Shown piece by piece: positions 16,546-25,223 of a stretch of 64,000 nucleotides of DNA. The notes beneath the pieces were generated by a model. It made no database searches and was not told the origin of the DNA. It was given only the letters and a program-made list of their open reading frames with translations. This stretch comes from an uncultured Verrucomicrobiota bacterium. Lineage in GTDB: Bacteria > Verrucomicrobiota > Kiritimatiellia > CAIQIC01 > Lenti-01. Numbering within the stretch: position 1 is the stretch's first letter; each line of letters begins with the position of its first letter. The DNA lies in NCBI GenBank assembly GCA_937860055.1, contig CALMBO010000028.1:209881-273880 (forward strand), in the 5' to 3' direction. The position numbers and the translations under genes were made by a program.

Positions 16546-18099
16546 ATGAGCATGTTCTGTTTCCAATGCGAGCAAACCGCCGGCGGCACCGGTTGCACCA
16601 AGCAAGGCGTTTGCGGAAAATCCGCCGAATGCGCCAACCTGCAGGACGACATCACCGCCGCCCTCATCACCCTCGCCCGCGCCGTCGACGGCAAGCCCGC
16701 CGACTCCAAGACCGAGGCGCTGTTCATGGACGCGCTGTTCATGTGCGTCACCAACGTCAACTTCGATCCCAAGGACCTGGCCGCCATGCGCGACCGCATC
16801 CTGCACGCGGCCGTCGCCGCCGGCGGGGCGAACTCCTACCGCCCCGAGGACCTCTTCCACGGCGACAAGGATGTCGTCTCCCTGCGCTCCACGCTGCTCT
16901 TCGGCCTGCGCGGCATGGCGGCCTACGCCCACCACGCCCGCGTCCTCGGCAAGACCGACCCCAAGGTCTCCGGCTGGTTCCAGAAGGGCATGAAGGCCCT
17001 TGGCGATGACCACACCGTCGAGGAATGGCTCGGCCTCATCATGGAATTCGGCCAGGTCAACCTCGCCTGCATGGCGCTGCTCGACGCCGCCAATACCGGC
17101 GCCTACGGCAACCCCGTCCCGACCCGCGTCTCCACCGCGCAGGAGAAGGGCCCCTTCATCATCGTCACGGGCCACGACCTGCACGACCTGAAGATGCTTC
17201 TCGAACAGTCCGAGGGCAAGGGCGTCAACATCTACACCCACGGCGAGATGCTCCCCGCCCACGGCTATCCCGAGCTGAAGAAATACAAGCACCTCAAGGG
17301 CCACTTCGGCACCGCGTGGCAGAACCAGCAGAAGGAATTCGCCGATCTCCCCGGCGTCGTGCTGTTCACCACCAACTGCATCATGCCGCCGCGCCCCACC
17401 TACATCCAGCACCTCGCCACCACGGCCGAGGTCGGCTGGCCAGGCGTCCAGCACATCGCCGCCGATGAACAGGGCCGCAAGGACTTCTCCGGCATCATCC
17501 AGCAGGCCATCGCCATCGGCGGCTGGAAGGAAACCAGGCCCGGTTCCTACGAACTGATGACCGGCTTCGCCCACAACGCCGTCCTCTCCGTCGCCGACAA
17601 GGTCGTCGCCGCCGTCAAGAGCGGCGCCCTCAAGCATATCTACCTCGTCGGCGGATGCGACGGCGCCAAGCTCGGCCGCGACTACTACACCGAGTTCGTC
17701 GAGAAGACTCCCAAGGACACCGTCGTCCTGACGCTCGCCTGCGGCAAGTTCCGCTTCAACCACCTGCAGGACAAGCTCGGCGACATCGGCGGGATCCCGC
17801 GCCTGCTCGACATGGGCCAGTGCAACGACGCCTACTCCGCCATCCAGGTCGCCGTCGCCCTCGCCAAGGTCTTCAACTGCGGCGTGAACGACCTGCCCCT
17901 CTCGCTGGTGCTCTCCTGGTACGAGCAGAAGGCCGTCTGCATCCTGCTGACGCTCCTCTCCCTCGGCATCCAGAACATCCGCATCGGGCCCTCCCTCCCC
18001 GCATTCGTCTCCCCGACGGTGCTCAACGTCCTGGTCGAGAAATTCGGCCTCACCCCCATCACCACCCCCGACGCCGACCTCAAGGCCCTCGCCGGCTGA
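16546..18099 (+). CDS. hcp: Hydroxylamine reductase / hybrid cluster protein Hcp
   Basis: This 517-residue enzyme reduces hydroxylamine or NO through a hybrid Fe-S-O cluster. The N-terminal Cys motif is C5, C8, C17, C23 (CX2CX8CX5C), the spacing of the class found in strict anaerobes rather than the CX2CX11CX6C enterobacterial form. Later cluster ligands are visible in VVLFTTNCIMPP, LVGGCDGAKLGR and VVLTLACGKFRFN. A purine-rich AAAGGAAAA precedes the ATG. A strong intrinsic terminator follows at 18117-18148. It is probably controlled by the upstream Rrf2 protein. Confidence 0.97.
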   Translation: MSMFCFQCEQTAGGTGCTKQGVCGKSAECANLQDDITAALITLARAVDGKPADSKTEALFMDALFMCVTNVNFDPKDLAAMRDRILHAAVAAGGANSYRPEDLFHGDKDVVSLRSTLLFGLRGMAAYAHHARVLGKTDPKVSGWFQKGMKALGDDHTVEEWLGLIMEFGQVNLACMALLDAANTGAYGNPVPTRVSTAQEKGPFIIVTGHDLHDLKMLLEQSEGKGVNIYTHGEMLPAHGYPELKKYKHLKGHFGTAWQNQQKEFADLPGVVLFTTNCIMPPRPTYIQHLATTAEVGWPGVQHIAADEQGRKDFSGIIQQAIAIGGWKETRPGSYELMTGFAHNAVLSVADKVVAAVKSGALKHIYLVGGCDGAKLGRDYYTEFVEKTPKDTVVLTLACGKFRFNHLQDKLGDIGGIPRLLDMGQCNDAYSAIQVAVALAKVFNCGVNDLPLSLVLSWYEQKAVCILLTLLSLGIQNIRIGPSLPAFVSPTVLNVLVEKFGLTPITTPDADLKALAG

Positions 18100-18116
18100 T
18101 TCCCCAAGCCGTCTCC

Positions 18117-18148
18117 GGCCGCGCCCCTCACCGGGCGCGGCCTTTTTT
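18117..18148 (+). terminator. Intrinsic terminator of hcp
   Basis: A perfect 10-bp stem GGCCGCGCCC/GGGCGCGGCC with loop CTCACC is followed by six T, 18 bases after the hcp stop. Confidence 0.93.
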
Positions 18149-18277
18149 CATGTCCGGGAAGGCGCCGCATGATGGATCATCCCCCTTTTCCATGGTTTTC
18201 CGTTGCGGGAGAAAACCGGGAAAGCCTATGCTGGGATCCATGGAGTCCGCCCCGCGGCGACGATGAATGGAGAAGGC

Positions 18278-18922
18278 ATGAAAAAGACCGTCTGGTTTCT
18301 GGGGATTCTGGCCACCGCCGTCTCCGCCCTCGCCTTCTACGAGGACCTCCCCATGGCCGACGGAACCGTCCACACCAATGTGTTCATCACCCGGGTGGAA
18401 CCCGACGGCCTCTCCTTCATGCACGGCCAAGGAGTCACCAAGCTTTTCTTCCACGAGCTCTCCGAGGATATCCAGCGGAAATACAACTACGACCCCGCCC
18501 TCGCCGCCGTCTACTGGTACTACACCCAGCAGGCCCGGCAGGAATGGGAACTGCGCCAGGAAGAGGCGGCCCGCGCCGAGGCCGAGGAACGGCAGGCCCG
18601 CCTCGATGCCATCCGCCTCGAGGAAACCGAGCAGAAAATCAAAAGCGAGGCCAAGATCACCAATCTCAAGCTCGTCCAGATGCAGGAGGACGGCTGCTGG
18701 CTCTGCCGCACTTTCCAGCTCAGGAAAGCCGGCTTCAACCTCGGCCGGGCCAAGTTCACCAAGGAATTCGACGAATCCCAAATCCTCGTCGAAGGACTTC
18801 CCAATACCCTGGTGGACAACGACGAATGGCGCGGCCGCATCTATGAAACCGGCATCCAGCAGCTCCAATCCGGAAAAAGCGGCCCCATCCGCACCCTCCG
18901 CAAGTACAAAGCCATCGACTGA
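18278..18922 (+). CDS. Hypothetical secreted protein with coiled coil
   Basis: A 214-residue protein of unknown function. The start at 18278 is chosen because GGAGAAGGC precedes it and it creates a signal peptide (MKKTVWFLGILATAVSALA). A central alanine/glutamate-rich helix (about residues 88-130) is probably a coiled coil, and GCWLCRTF supplies a CxxC-like Cys pair near residue 146. The middle VFITRVEPDGLSF resembles short beta-domains of other exported PVC proteins. It lies alone between the hcp terminator and the second rrf2 gene. Confidence 0.75.
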   Translation: MKKTVWFLGILATAVSALAFYEDLPMADGTVHTNVFITRVEPDGLSFMHGQGVTKLFFHELSEDIQRKYNYDPALAAVYWYYTQQARQEWELRQEEAARAEAEERQARLDAIRLEETEQKIKSEAKITNLKLVQMQEDGCWLCRTFQLRKAGFNLGRAKFTKEFDESQILVEGLPNTLVDNDEWRGRIYETGIQQLQSGKSGPIRTLRKYKAID

Positions 18923-18990
18923 TGGCCCGCCCCGCCTCGGATCATCAATATTTTCCCCATTCTCTAGATGTGTGGTAGGGTAAAGACATC

Positions 18991-19428
18991 ATGAAAATCT
19001 CGACCAAGGGCCGCTACGGGCTGCGCACGTTGATGGACATCGCCGTCCATCAATCGCAGGGACCCGTGAACCTCAACGACATCGCCGAACGCCAAGGCAT
19101 CTCCGCGAAGTACCTCTGGCAGATCGTCAACCTCCTCAAGACCGCCGGCTTCGTCCGCGGAACCCGCGGCCCCAAGGGCGGCTATGTCCTCGTCCGCGAT
19201 CCGTCCTCCATCACCCTGCTCGATGTCATCCAGGTCCTCGAAGGCCCCGTCTCCCTCGTGGAATGCGTGGACGATCCCGAATTCTGCGCCCGCACCGAAA
19301 ATTGCGTGGCCCATTCCGTCTGGGACGAGGTCAGCCAAGCCATCCGCGGCGCCTTGAAGAAAATCACTCTCGCCGAAATCCTCCGCCGCCATGCTTCCGC
19401 CGGCACCCCCGGCCATTATGTGATCTGA
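18991..19428 (+). CDS. Rrf2 family transcriptional regulator (IscR-like)
   Basis: A 145-residue winged-helix regulator. The N-terminus [18 protein letters not shown] is typical of IscR/CymR proteins, and the wing [13 protein letters not shown] is well conserved. Three Cys ([17 protein letters not shown]6CX5C) with a nearby His can bind an iron-sulfur cluster, so an IscR-type role in Fe-S or cysteine homeostasis is likely. No isc or suf genes are in the window. A TAGGGT -10-like hexamer lies at 18976, close to the start. It is the second Rrf2 member within 4 kb. Confidence 0.92.
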   Translation: MKISTKGRYGLRTLMDIAVHQSQGPVNLNDIAERQGISAKYLWQIVNLLKTAGFVRGTRGPKGGYVLVRDPSSITLLDVIQVLEGPVSLVECVDDPEFCARTENCVAHSVWDEVSQAIRGALKKITLAEILRRHASAGTPGHYVI

Positions 19429-19441
19429 GCGAAGGCACCCC

Positions 19442-19765
19442 ATGAAGAAATGTCCGTTCTGCGCCGAGGAAATCCAGGACGAGGCCATCAAATGCCGGCA
19501 CTGCGGGGAGTTCCTGGATGGAACCGGCCGCGGCCCGGCGCCGAAGCCCCAAATCCCCTGGTACTACCGCATCTCCACCATCGTGGTGGCGGTCTGCTGC
19601 GTCGGCCCCCTGGCGCTGCCGCTGATCTGGTGGCGCCCCAAAACCGCGCTGGCCTGGAAGATCAGCTGGACGGTCGCCATCCTGATCTCAAGCTGGTTCC
19701 TCTACCAGGCCGCCCTCGAATCCATGGAAGCCATCAAGGAATACTACCTCCTGCTGGAAACCTGA
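19442..19765 (+). CDS. Small zinc-ribbon membrane protein
   Basis: A 107-residue protein with an N-terminal zinc ribbon ([19 protein letters not shown], residues 4-22). A proline-rich linker and two hydrophobic segments (about 46-65 and 72-92) would anchor it in the inner membrane. Such zinc-ribbon plus transmembrane proteins are common and mostly uncharacterised. It starts 13 bases after the Rrf2 stop and is followed 12 bases later by another membrane-protein gene, so the three probably form an operon. Confidence 0.8.
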   Translation: MKKCPFCAEEIQDEAIKCRHCGEFLDGTGRGPAPKPQIPWYYRISTIVVAVCCVGPLALPLIWWRPKTALAWKISWTVAILISSWFLYQAALESMEAIKEYYLLLET

Positions 19766-19777
19766 GGAAGAACACCC

Positions 19778-20176
19778 ATGAATGTGGCCGCTCCCTTGTT
19801 GGTGATCGTTGCGCTGGCGGTTTCGGCGCTGTTGCTCTGGCTGTTCCTTTCCGCCGCTTTCCTGCTGTGGGGGGCGCGGCTGGCCGGCATTGAAAACCGT
19901 TCGTTCGGCCGCGCCATCGGAACGATCCTCCTCGGCGGCATCGCCACGGGCATCGTCGGAACGCTGCTCCAGGCCGCGCCCTTCCTGGGAACGGGCCTGG
20001 GCCTCCTGCTGGGCTTCTGCGTTTCCTCCCTCGTCATGAGGACGGTTTTCCGCACCACCTTCGGCAAGGCCCTGGTCGCGAACATCCTCGCATGGGCCCT
20101 TCCCCCTCTCGTGGCCGTCGGCATCGCCCTGCTCGGCTTCGCCCTCTTCGGCCTCCTGTTCGCCCTCCTGGCCTAG
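19778..20176 (+). CDS. Hypothetical inner-membrane protein
   Basis: A 132-residue protein that is almost entirely hydrophobic, with about four predicted membrane helices (around residues 5-30, 45-62, 66-84 and 97-130). I recognise no family. It is the last gene after the zinc-ribbon protein, and its stop codon overlaps that of the convergent hemW gene (20173-20176). Confidence 0.7.
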   Translation: MNVAAPLLVIVALAVSALLLWLFLSAAFLLWGARLAGIENRSFGRAIGTILLGGIATGIVGTLLQAAPFLGTGLGLLLGFCVSSLVMRTVFRTTFGKALVANILAWALPPLVAVGIALLGFALFGLLFALLA

Positions 20177-21264
20177 ACCAGTTCCGAAAATACCGAATCG
20201 CTGATGAACAGCGCGTCTTCCGCCAGGCGGACGCGGCCGGCATCGGCCACGAGCATCCCCTCCTTCGCGAGCCGGGCGATTTCCGTTCCCCGCAGCGCAT
20301 CGATGTCGAACCCCGTCCGGGCGCGGAATTCCGCTCGGCCCCAGCCCGGGATCCTCCGCAACCCCATCACCAGCGTCTCGCGCGCCTTGGCCTCGGGCTC
20401 CAGCCTCTCCTCGAACGCCCGCTTCCATTCCGGCAGCTCCGGCGTGTTCCCCCACCGGACGCCGCCCCAGTGCGAATGCGCGGCCGGGCCGATGCCGATG
20501 TAGTCGCCGCCGCTCCAATAGAGGAGGTTCTGCCGGCACTCGCGGCCCGGCTTCGCGAAATTCGAAATCTCGTAGTGCGCCCATCCGCCTTCGGCCAGGC
20601 GCCGCCGCCCCCAATCGAATTGCGCGCGCTGCTCCTCCCCGGACACCTCCAGCCGCCCCGCCTGCGCCTCGCGCGCCAACGGCGTCCCCTCCTCGATCTC
20701 CAGGCAGTAGCAGGAGATGTGCTCCGGATCCAGGGCCATCGCCGCCTCGACATCCGCGCGGAACGATTCCAGTGGAACGCCCGGCACGCCGTAGATCACA
20801 TCGAGCCCGATGTTTTCAAATCCGGTCGCGCGGGCGAGCGCGACGCCTTCGCGCGTCTCGGCCGTCGTGTGGATGCGGCCCAGCCGCTTCAGCACGGCAT
20901 CGTCGAACGACTGGGCCCCGATGGACAGGCGGTTCACGCCGCCCTCCTTCAGGCGCGAGGCCTTGCCCGGCGTCAGGGTTCCGGGATTCGCCTCGCAGGT
21001 CCATTCGACGACCTTGTCCAGCTTCACGCGGGAATGGAGGACCTCCAGCAGCCGCGCCAGGTCGTCTTCCTCCAGGGCGGTCGGCGTCCCCCCGCCGATG
21101 AAAACGCTTTGGGGAACGAAACCGCCGGGAAGGGTCTCCAGTTCGCGCGCGATGCCCCTCCGCCAAGCCGCGACCGCTTCCGGCTCCGGCGGCCGCGAGA
21201 AGAACGCGCAGTACGCGCACTTGCGCACGCAGAACGGAACATGGATGTAGAGGCCCGGTCCCAT
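20173..21264 (-). CDS. hemW: HemW-like radical SAM heme chaperone
   Basis: A 363-residue radical SAM protein, once annotated as oxygen-independent coproporphyrinogen oxidase. The N-terminus carries the family motif HVPFCVRKCAYC (C12, C16, C19), followed by IGGGTPTAL near residue 50 and NRLSIGAQSF near residue 107. HemW proteins have the extra CxxxCxxCxF pattern (CAYCAFF) and act as heme chaperones rather than in porphyrin synthesis. Its stop overlaps the convergent membrane-protein gene. It starts about 100 bases from the divergent apbE gene. Confidence 0.92.
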   Translation of the reverse strand: MGPGLYIHVPFCVRKCAYCAFFSRPPEPEAVAAWRRGIARELETLPGGFVPQSVFIGGGTPTALEEDDLARLLEVLHSRVKLDKVVEWTCEANPGTLTPGKASRLKEGGVNRLSIGAQSFDDAVLKRLGRIHTTAETREGVALARATGFENIGLDVIYGVPGVPLESFRADVEAAMALDPEHISCYCLEIEEGTPLAREAQAGRLEVSGEEQRAQFDWGRRRLAEGGWAHYEISNFAKPGRECRQNLLYWSGGDYIGIGPAAHSHWGGVRWGNTPELPEWKRAFEERLEPEAKARETLVMGLRRIPGWGRAEFRARTGFDIDALRGTEIARLAKEGMLVADAGRVRLAEDALFISDSVFSELV

Positions 21265-21366
21265 CGCGATCCATAGCTTATGGAAAATATCCCCGGAATA
21301 CAACCTGCCCGGCGCCGGTTTTCTGTTGCATGCCGCCGGTGTTGTGCAACGATGCATCCGCATCCC

Positions 21367-22449
21367 ATGTTCCGGAAATGGTCCATTCCCTGGCTGTTGC
21401 TGCCGCTTCTCGCGGGCTGCCGCTCCTTGCCGGTGGTAAATCCCGTGTTCCTCGGAGAGGCCTGGGGATCGGGCTATTCCGTGACGGTGGCGGGTTCGGT
21501 TCCGCGCCGGGAGTCCCGCACTTTGGCCCGGTGCATCGACGGGGAACTGGAAACCATCGCTTCCGAACTGTCCCTCTGGAATCCGGACAGCGAGCTTTCC
21601 CGCTTCAACGCCTGGAAATCCACCAACCGTTTTCCTCTCACCCCCTCCCTCGCCGCCACGTTCCGCGCCGCGCTGGAAATCAGCCGGGAAACGGACGGGA
21701 CATTCGATCCCACGATCGGCCCCCTGATGGCCCTGTGGGGGTTCGGACCCCATGGCGGGGATTTTGCTCCGCCCGGTGAGGACGCCATCGCCGACTTCCT
21801 CCCGCGCGTCGGATGGCGCCAGATTTCCCTCTTCTCCAACTCCGTCTTCAAGGCCACCCCCCGCATCGAGATGGATCTCAATGCCGTCGCGGACGGAATC
21901 GCCGCGGACCGCATCTCGGCCCTCCTTCGCGCGGCGGGATGCCCGAACCATCTGGTGGAAGTGGGCGGCGAAGTGGTCGCGGCGGGAAGCGGCCCCGGCG
22001 GCGTTCCCTGGCGAATCGGCATCGAAAATCCGGATCCCCGTTCGCTGCCCGGCGATTCCATCCAAGGCATTGTCCGCCTGTCGGACCGGGCGCTGGCCAC
22101 CTCCGGGAACTATCGCAAGGAACGGCGGGGCCCGGATGGCCAGATGTACACGCACATCCTCGACCCCCGCCTCGGGAAACCGGTGCAATCGCAGGTCGCA
22201 TCGGTCTCGGTTGTCGCGGATTCCGGCATCCGGGCGGATGCCCTCGCCACCGCCTTGTTCGTCATGGGCCCGGAAAATGGCCTGGAATGGATCGCCCGCC
22301 ATCCCGGCGTCGAAGCTCTCTTTATCCTCCGCCAACCCGATGGAACAACGCTGGAGAAACCAAGCCGGGGTTTCGAAGCCGCAACCACCTACAAAAGGGT
22401 GGGCACCTTTTTTTCGGCCATGCCCCCGGATGCGCCGGAAACCGATTAG
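21367..22449 (+). CDS. apbE: FAD:protein FMN transferase ApbE (lipoprotein)
   Basis: A 360-residue enzyme that attaches FMN covalently to Ser/Thr of exported flavoproteins. The start MFRKWSIPWLLLPLLAGC is a lipoprotein signal with lipobox LLAGC, so it is membrane-anchored on the periplasmic side. Family motifs are GSGYSVTV, ELSLWNPDSELSRFN, DGTFDPTIGPL, the aspartate region DLNAVADGIAADR, and TSGNYRK. An FMN-binding protein with the flavinylation motif is encoded convergently next door, with overlapping stops. It is the likely substrate. Confidence 0.95.
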   Translation: MFRKWSIPWLLLPLLAGCRSLPVVNPVFLGEAWGSGYSVTVAGSVPRRESRTLARCIDGELETIASELSLWNPDSELSRFNAWKSTNRFPLTPSLAATFRAALEISRETDGTFDPTIGPLMALWGFGPHGGDFAPPGEDAIADFLPRVGWRQISLFSNSVFKATPRIEMDLNAVADGIAADRISALLRAAGCPNHLVEVGGEVVAAGSGPGGVPWRIGIENPDPRSLPGDSIQGIVRLSDRALATSGNYRKERRGPDGQMYTHILDPRLGKPVQSQVASVSVVADSGIRADALATALFVMGPENGLEWIARHPGVEALFILRQPDGTTLEKPSRGFEAATTYKRVGTFFSAMPPDAPETD

Positions 22450-22964
22450 GGGATCAAAGGGACCTTTGGCCGGGAAGGATTGGCGGCCAGCGCCGCGGCC
22501 GCGGCCTTCGCCAGCGCCTTGAAATCCTCATAGGTGTTTTTCCGCGAGGCGGTGGCCCCGCTGATCGCATCCAGGGGAAGTTCCTTTCCGGAACCATCTT
22601 GGATGAGCGCCCCCTGCAAGGTCACGGCCATGTCCTGCAGCGACCGCCGCCGCGCCCCGTCCTTGATCTTGTCGGCGTCGAGGATTTCCACTTCCTCGAT
22701 GGCATAGCCCGCCTCATGCCGTCGCACACGGACCATGGCGGTGACCCGGGCGCTGCTCCGGATACGGCCGAGGGCAACGGCGGAAGCCAATCGCCCGGAG
22801 GAGTCATATCCCAGATAGATTTCGTCCGCGCCGCGGATGTTGGCTAGGTGGCTGTAAAAGGCACTGCCTGCCAACGCACCCCGGACTTCCTGGGTGAATT
22901 TGTCCTTGGCTTCGCTGATTCCGGCGGCCAGCAGGCCGGCCATGATCCATATCGCTTTCTTCAT
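22446..22964 (-). CDS. FMN-binding domain protein (ApbE substrate candidate)
   Basis: A 172-residue exported protein with signal peptide MKKAIWIMAGLLAAGISEA and an FMN-binding domain as in RnfG and NqrC. The site DAISGAT near residue 133 matches the ApbE flavinylation consensus Dxx[ST]GA[ST], the acceptor being the Ser before GAT. It probably carries a covalent FMN for extracytoplasmic electron transfer. ATGA overlap couples it to hypC upstream, and its stop overlaps the convergent apbE stop. Confidence 0.9.
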   Translation of the reverse strand: MKKAIWIMAGLLAAGISEAKDKFTQEVRGALAGSAFYSHLANIRGADEIYLGYDSSGRLASAVALGRIRSSARVTAMVRVRRHEAGYAIEEVEILDADKIKDGARRRSLQDMAVTLQGALIQDGSGKELPLDAISGATASRKNTYEDFKALAKAAAAALAANPSRPKVPLIP

Positions 22965-23230
22965 GAAGGACCGGGATCGGAAAATACGGGCTCGCCGGAC
23001 ACGTCCAGACCCAGCTCGCGGATTTCCCGCAGGATGCGTTCCGCCTCTTCGTTGTCGAGCAGGGTCATGGCGAAACCGACGTGCACGAGCACGTAGTCGC
23101 CGATCTTCGCGTCGGGCAGATAGGCCAGCGAGATCTCCTGCCGCGCGCCGTCGTAGTCCACCGTCCCGCGGCGGTCGAATCCTTCGCCGCCCGAAACCGC
23201 CACCAACCGGCCTGGTATCGCAAGGCACAT
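22961..23230 (-). CDS. hypC: Hydrogenase assembly chaperone HypC/HypC-like
   Basis: An 89-residue protein with the invariant N-terminus MCLAIPGR (Cys2 is essential in binding Fe and HypD during [NiFe]-hydrogenase maturation) and the HypC beta-barrel sequence YLPDAKIGDYVLVHVGFA. No other hyp or hydrogenase gene is in the window, so it is an isolated copy. It lies six bases after a DUF6941-like gene and overlaps the FMN-binding protein gene by ATGA, which suggests a redox operon. Confidence 0.93.
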   Translation of the reverse strand: MCLAIPGRLVAVSGGEGFDRRGTVDYDGARQEISLAYLPDAKIGDYVLVHVGFAMTLLDNEEAERILREIRELGLDVSGEPVFSDPGPS

Positions 23231-23236
23231 CGCGGC

Positions 23237-23674
23237 TCAGCTCCCCTGCTCGAAGGCATGGCCCCCGTGCGCCATCCCCGGCGGCGGATTCACCTTCCCC
23301 ACCCGCAGCGGAAAGCGGATCTTGAGGTCGCCGTCCAGCAGCACCTCCACCCAATGCGTGCCCGGCTCGTGGAACTCGAGGTTCAGGAACAGCTCCACGT
23401 TGGTCGCCGTCGCCTCTGTATTCGGCAGCTTCACCGGAATCTGGCGGCCCTCGGCCACGAGCGTGCTCATGTCCGGCCGCAGGATCTTCGTGTGCTGCTG
23501 GAACTCGCCCTCCCCCGAGCACCAGCGCGTCACCAGGAACATCCGCGCATGCCGGAACGGGAACGTCGGGCTGCCGAGCGAATCGAACAAGCCGATCAGG
23601 ATGAATTTGCCGGTCCGCTCCTGGCGGACATCGTCGCAAAGCAAGGTGGACTGCAAATCGGGGAGCATGGCCAC
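23237..23674 (-). CDS. Hypothetical protein (resembles DUF6941)
   Basis: A 145-residue soluble protein, beta-rich, without signal peptide. The N-terminus MAMLPDLQSTLLCDDVRQE followed by GKFILIGLFD is characteristic of an uncharacterised family I know as DUF6941. The end is Gly/His-rich (PPPGMAHGGHAFEQGS). Met3 is an alternative start. It is the first gene of the run with hypC and the FMN-binding protein. The function is unknown. Confidence 0.75.
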   Translation of the reverse strand: MAMLPDLQSTLLCDDVRQERTGKFILIGLFDSLGSPTFPFRHARMFLVTRWCSGEGEFQQHTKILRPDMSTLVAEGRQIPVKLPNTEATATNVELFLNLEFHEPGTHWVEVLLDGDLKIRFPLRVGKVNPPPGMAHGGHAFEQGS

Positions 23675-23764
23675 GGGGCGCCTTCCTTTCCATTTCCAGG
23701 CGCGCGCGCCCGGAATGTGTTCAAGATACCCGCGAACCCCCTCTTTGGCAACGCCGGGAAGGCC

Positions 23765-25180
23765 CTACGGGACGATTTCGACCTTGATGAGGTTGCTCGC
23801 GCCGGTCTTGCCCAGCGGGAATCCCGCCGTGCAGACCACGGAATCGCCGGTCTTCACGATGCCGGTTTCCTTGGACGCACCGTGCATTTCCTCGAACAAA
23901 TGGGTCAGCCGCTCCACCGGACGGATCATCATGGGCCGCACGCCCCGGACCAGTGCCAGCTGGCGGAACGCCTCGGGCTCCGTCGTGGCGGCCAGGATCG
24001 GCTGCGCCGGCCGCGTCTTCGCCGCCAGCCGCGCCGTGCCGCCCGTCTGCGTCGCGATCACCAGGGCCTTCGCGTCGATCGTCTCCGCCAGCGAACAGGC
24101 CGCCCGCGCCAGCGCCTCGGACTCGTCCGCCGGCTGGCTCTGCTGGAGCCGCTGCCACCAGGCCGCCCGCAGGAATCCCTTTTCCGCCTCTTCCGCGATC
24201 TTGGCCATCATCGCCACCGCTTCGACGGGATACTGCCCCATCGCGGTCTCCTCCGACAGCATCACGGCATCGGTGCCTTCCAGCACCGCGTTGGTGACAT
24301 CCGTCACCTCCGCGCGCGTGGGCCGCGGCGCGTCCGTCATGCTCTTGAGCATCTGCGTGGCCGTGATCACCGGCTTGCCCGCGAAATTCGCCTTCTCGAT
24401 GATCATCCGCTGCGCCGTGGGCACCTTCTCCGGCGGGATGTCCACGCCGAGGTCCCCGCGCGCGACCATCACGCCATCCACCGCCGCGATGATCTCGTCC
24501 AGCTCCACCAGCGCCTCGTGCTTCTCGATCTTGGCGATGATCGGCCGGACCTTCCCCTGCGCCCGCATGTAGGCGCGCGCCACCTCGATGTCGGCCGCCG
24601 AACGCACGAACGACAGCGCGACATAGTCCACTCCCTGCGCCAGGCCGAACGCCAGATCCTCGTAGTCCTTGTTGGTCAGGATCGGCGCGCGGATGCTCCG
24701 CGACGGCAGGTTGATGCCCTTGTGGCTGCTGAGCTTCCCGCCCAGGATCACGCGGCAATGGATGTCGGGACCCTCCGCCTTCTCCACGCGCAGCTCCAGC
24801 GCGCCGTCGGCCAGCAGCAGGGTGTCCCCCTCCTGCACGTCCTGCGGAAGCTCGCGGTAGGTCAGCCCCACTTCCTTCTCGTTCCCCGGCACGTCCCGCG
24901 CCGTCAGGATGAACTCGTCGCCCGTCTTCAGCTGGATGCTTCCGCAGGCGAAGGCCCCCGTGCGGATCTTCGGCCCCGCCAGGTCCTGCAGGATGGCGAC
25001 GGGCAATCCCTTCTCTTCGGCGATCTGCCGGATCATGGCGATCTTGGCGGCATGGTCTTCCCGCGTCCCGTGCGAAAAATTGAGGCGCGCCACGTTCATC
25101 CCGGCGTCCATCATGCGCAGGAGGACGTCCCGACTCTCCGAGGCGGGGCCTATGGTGCAGACAATCTTGGTTTTTCTCAT
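23765..25180 (-). CDS. pyk: Pyruvate kinase
   Basis: A 471-residue glycolytic enzyme converting PEP and ADP to pyruvate and ATP. The N-terminus MRKTKIVCTIGPAS, LQDLAGPKIRTG, the active-site stretch PIIAKIEKHEAL, MVARGDLGVDIP and the K+-site region TATQMLKSM...PRPTRAEVTDV are all present. The C-terminal allosteric domain is intact. An upstream Met nine codons earlier is unlikely, since MRKTKIV is the family start. It follows the HAD phosphatase on the minus strand with a 43-base gap. Confidence 0.97.
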   Translation of the reverse strand: MRKTKIVCTIGPASESRDVLLRMMDAGMNVARLNFSHGTREDHAAKIAMIRQIAEEKGLPVAILQDLAGPKIRTGAFACGSIQLKTGDEFILTARDVPGNEKEVGLTYRELPQDVQEGDTLLLADGALELRVEKAEGPDIHCRVILGGKLSSHKGINLPSRSIRAPILTNKDYEDLAFGLAQGVDYVALSFVRSAADIEVARAYMRAQGKVRPIIAKIEKHEALVELDEIIAAVDGVMVARGDLGVDIPPEKVPTAQRMIIEKANFAGKPVITATQMLKSMTDAPRPTRAEVTDVTNAVLEGTDAVMLSEETAMGQYPVEAVAMMAKIAEEAEKGFLRAAWWQRLQQSQPADESEALARAACSLAETIDAKALVIATQTGGTARLAAKTRPAQPILAATTEPEAFRQLALVRGVRPMMIRPVERLTHLFEEMHGASKETGIVKTGDSVVCTAGFPLGKTGASNLIKVEIVP

Positions 25181-25223
25181 AGCACGCGCATCTTCCATGG
25201 ATTCCAAAAGAAGGTCAAGCGTT

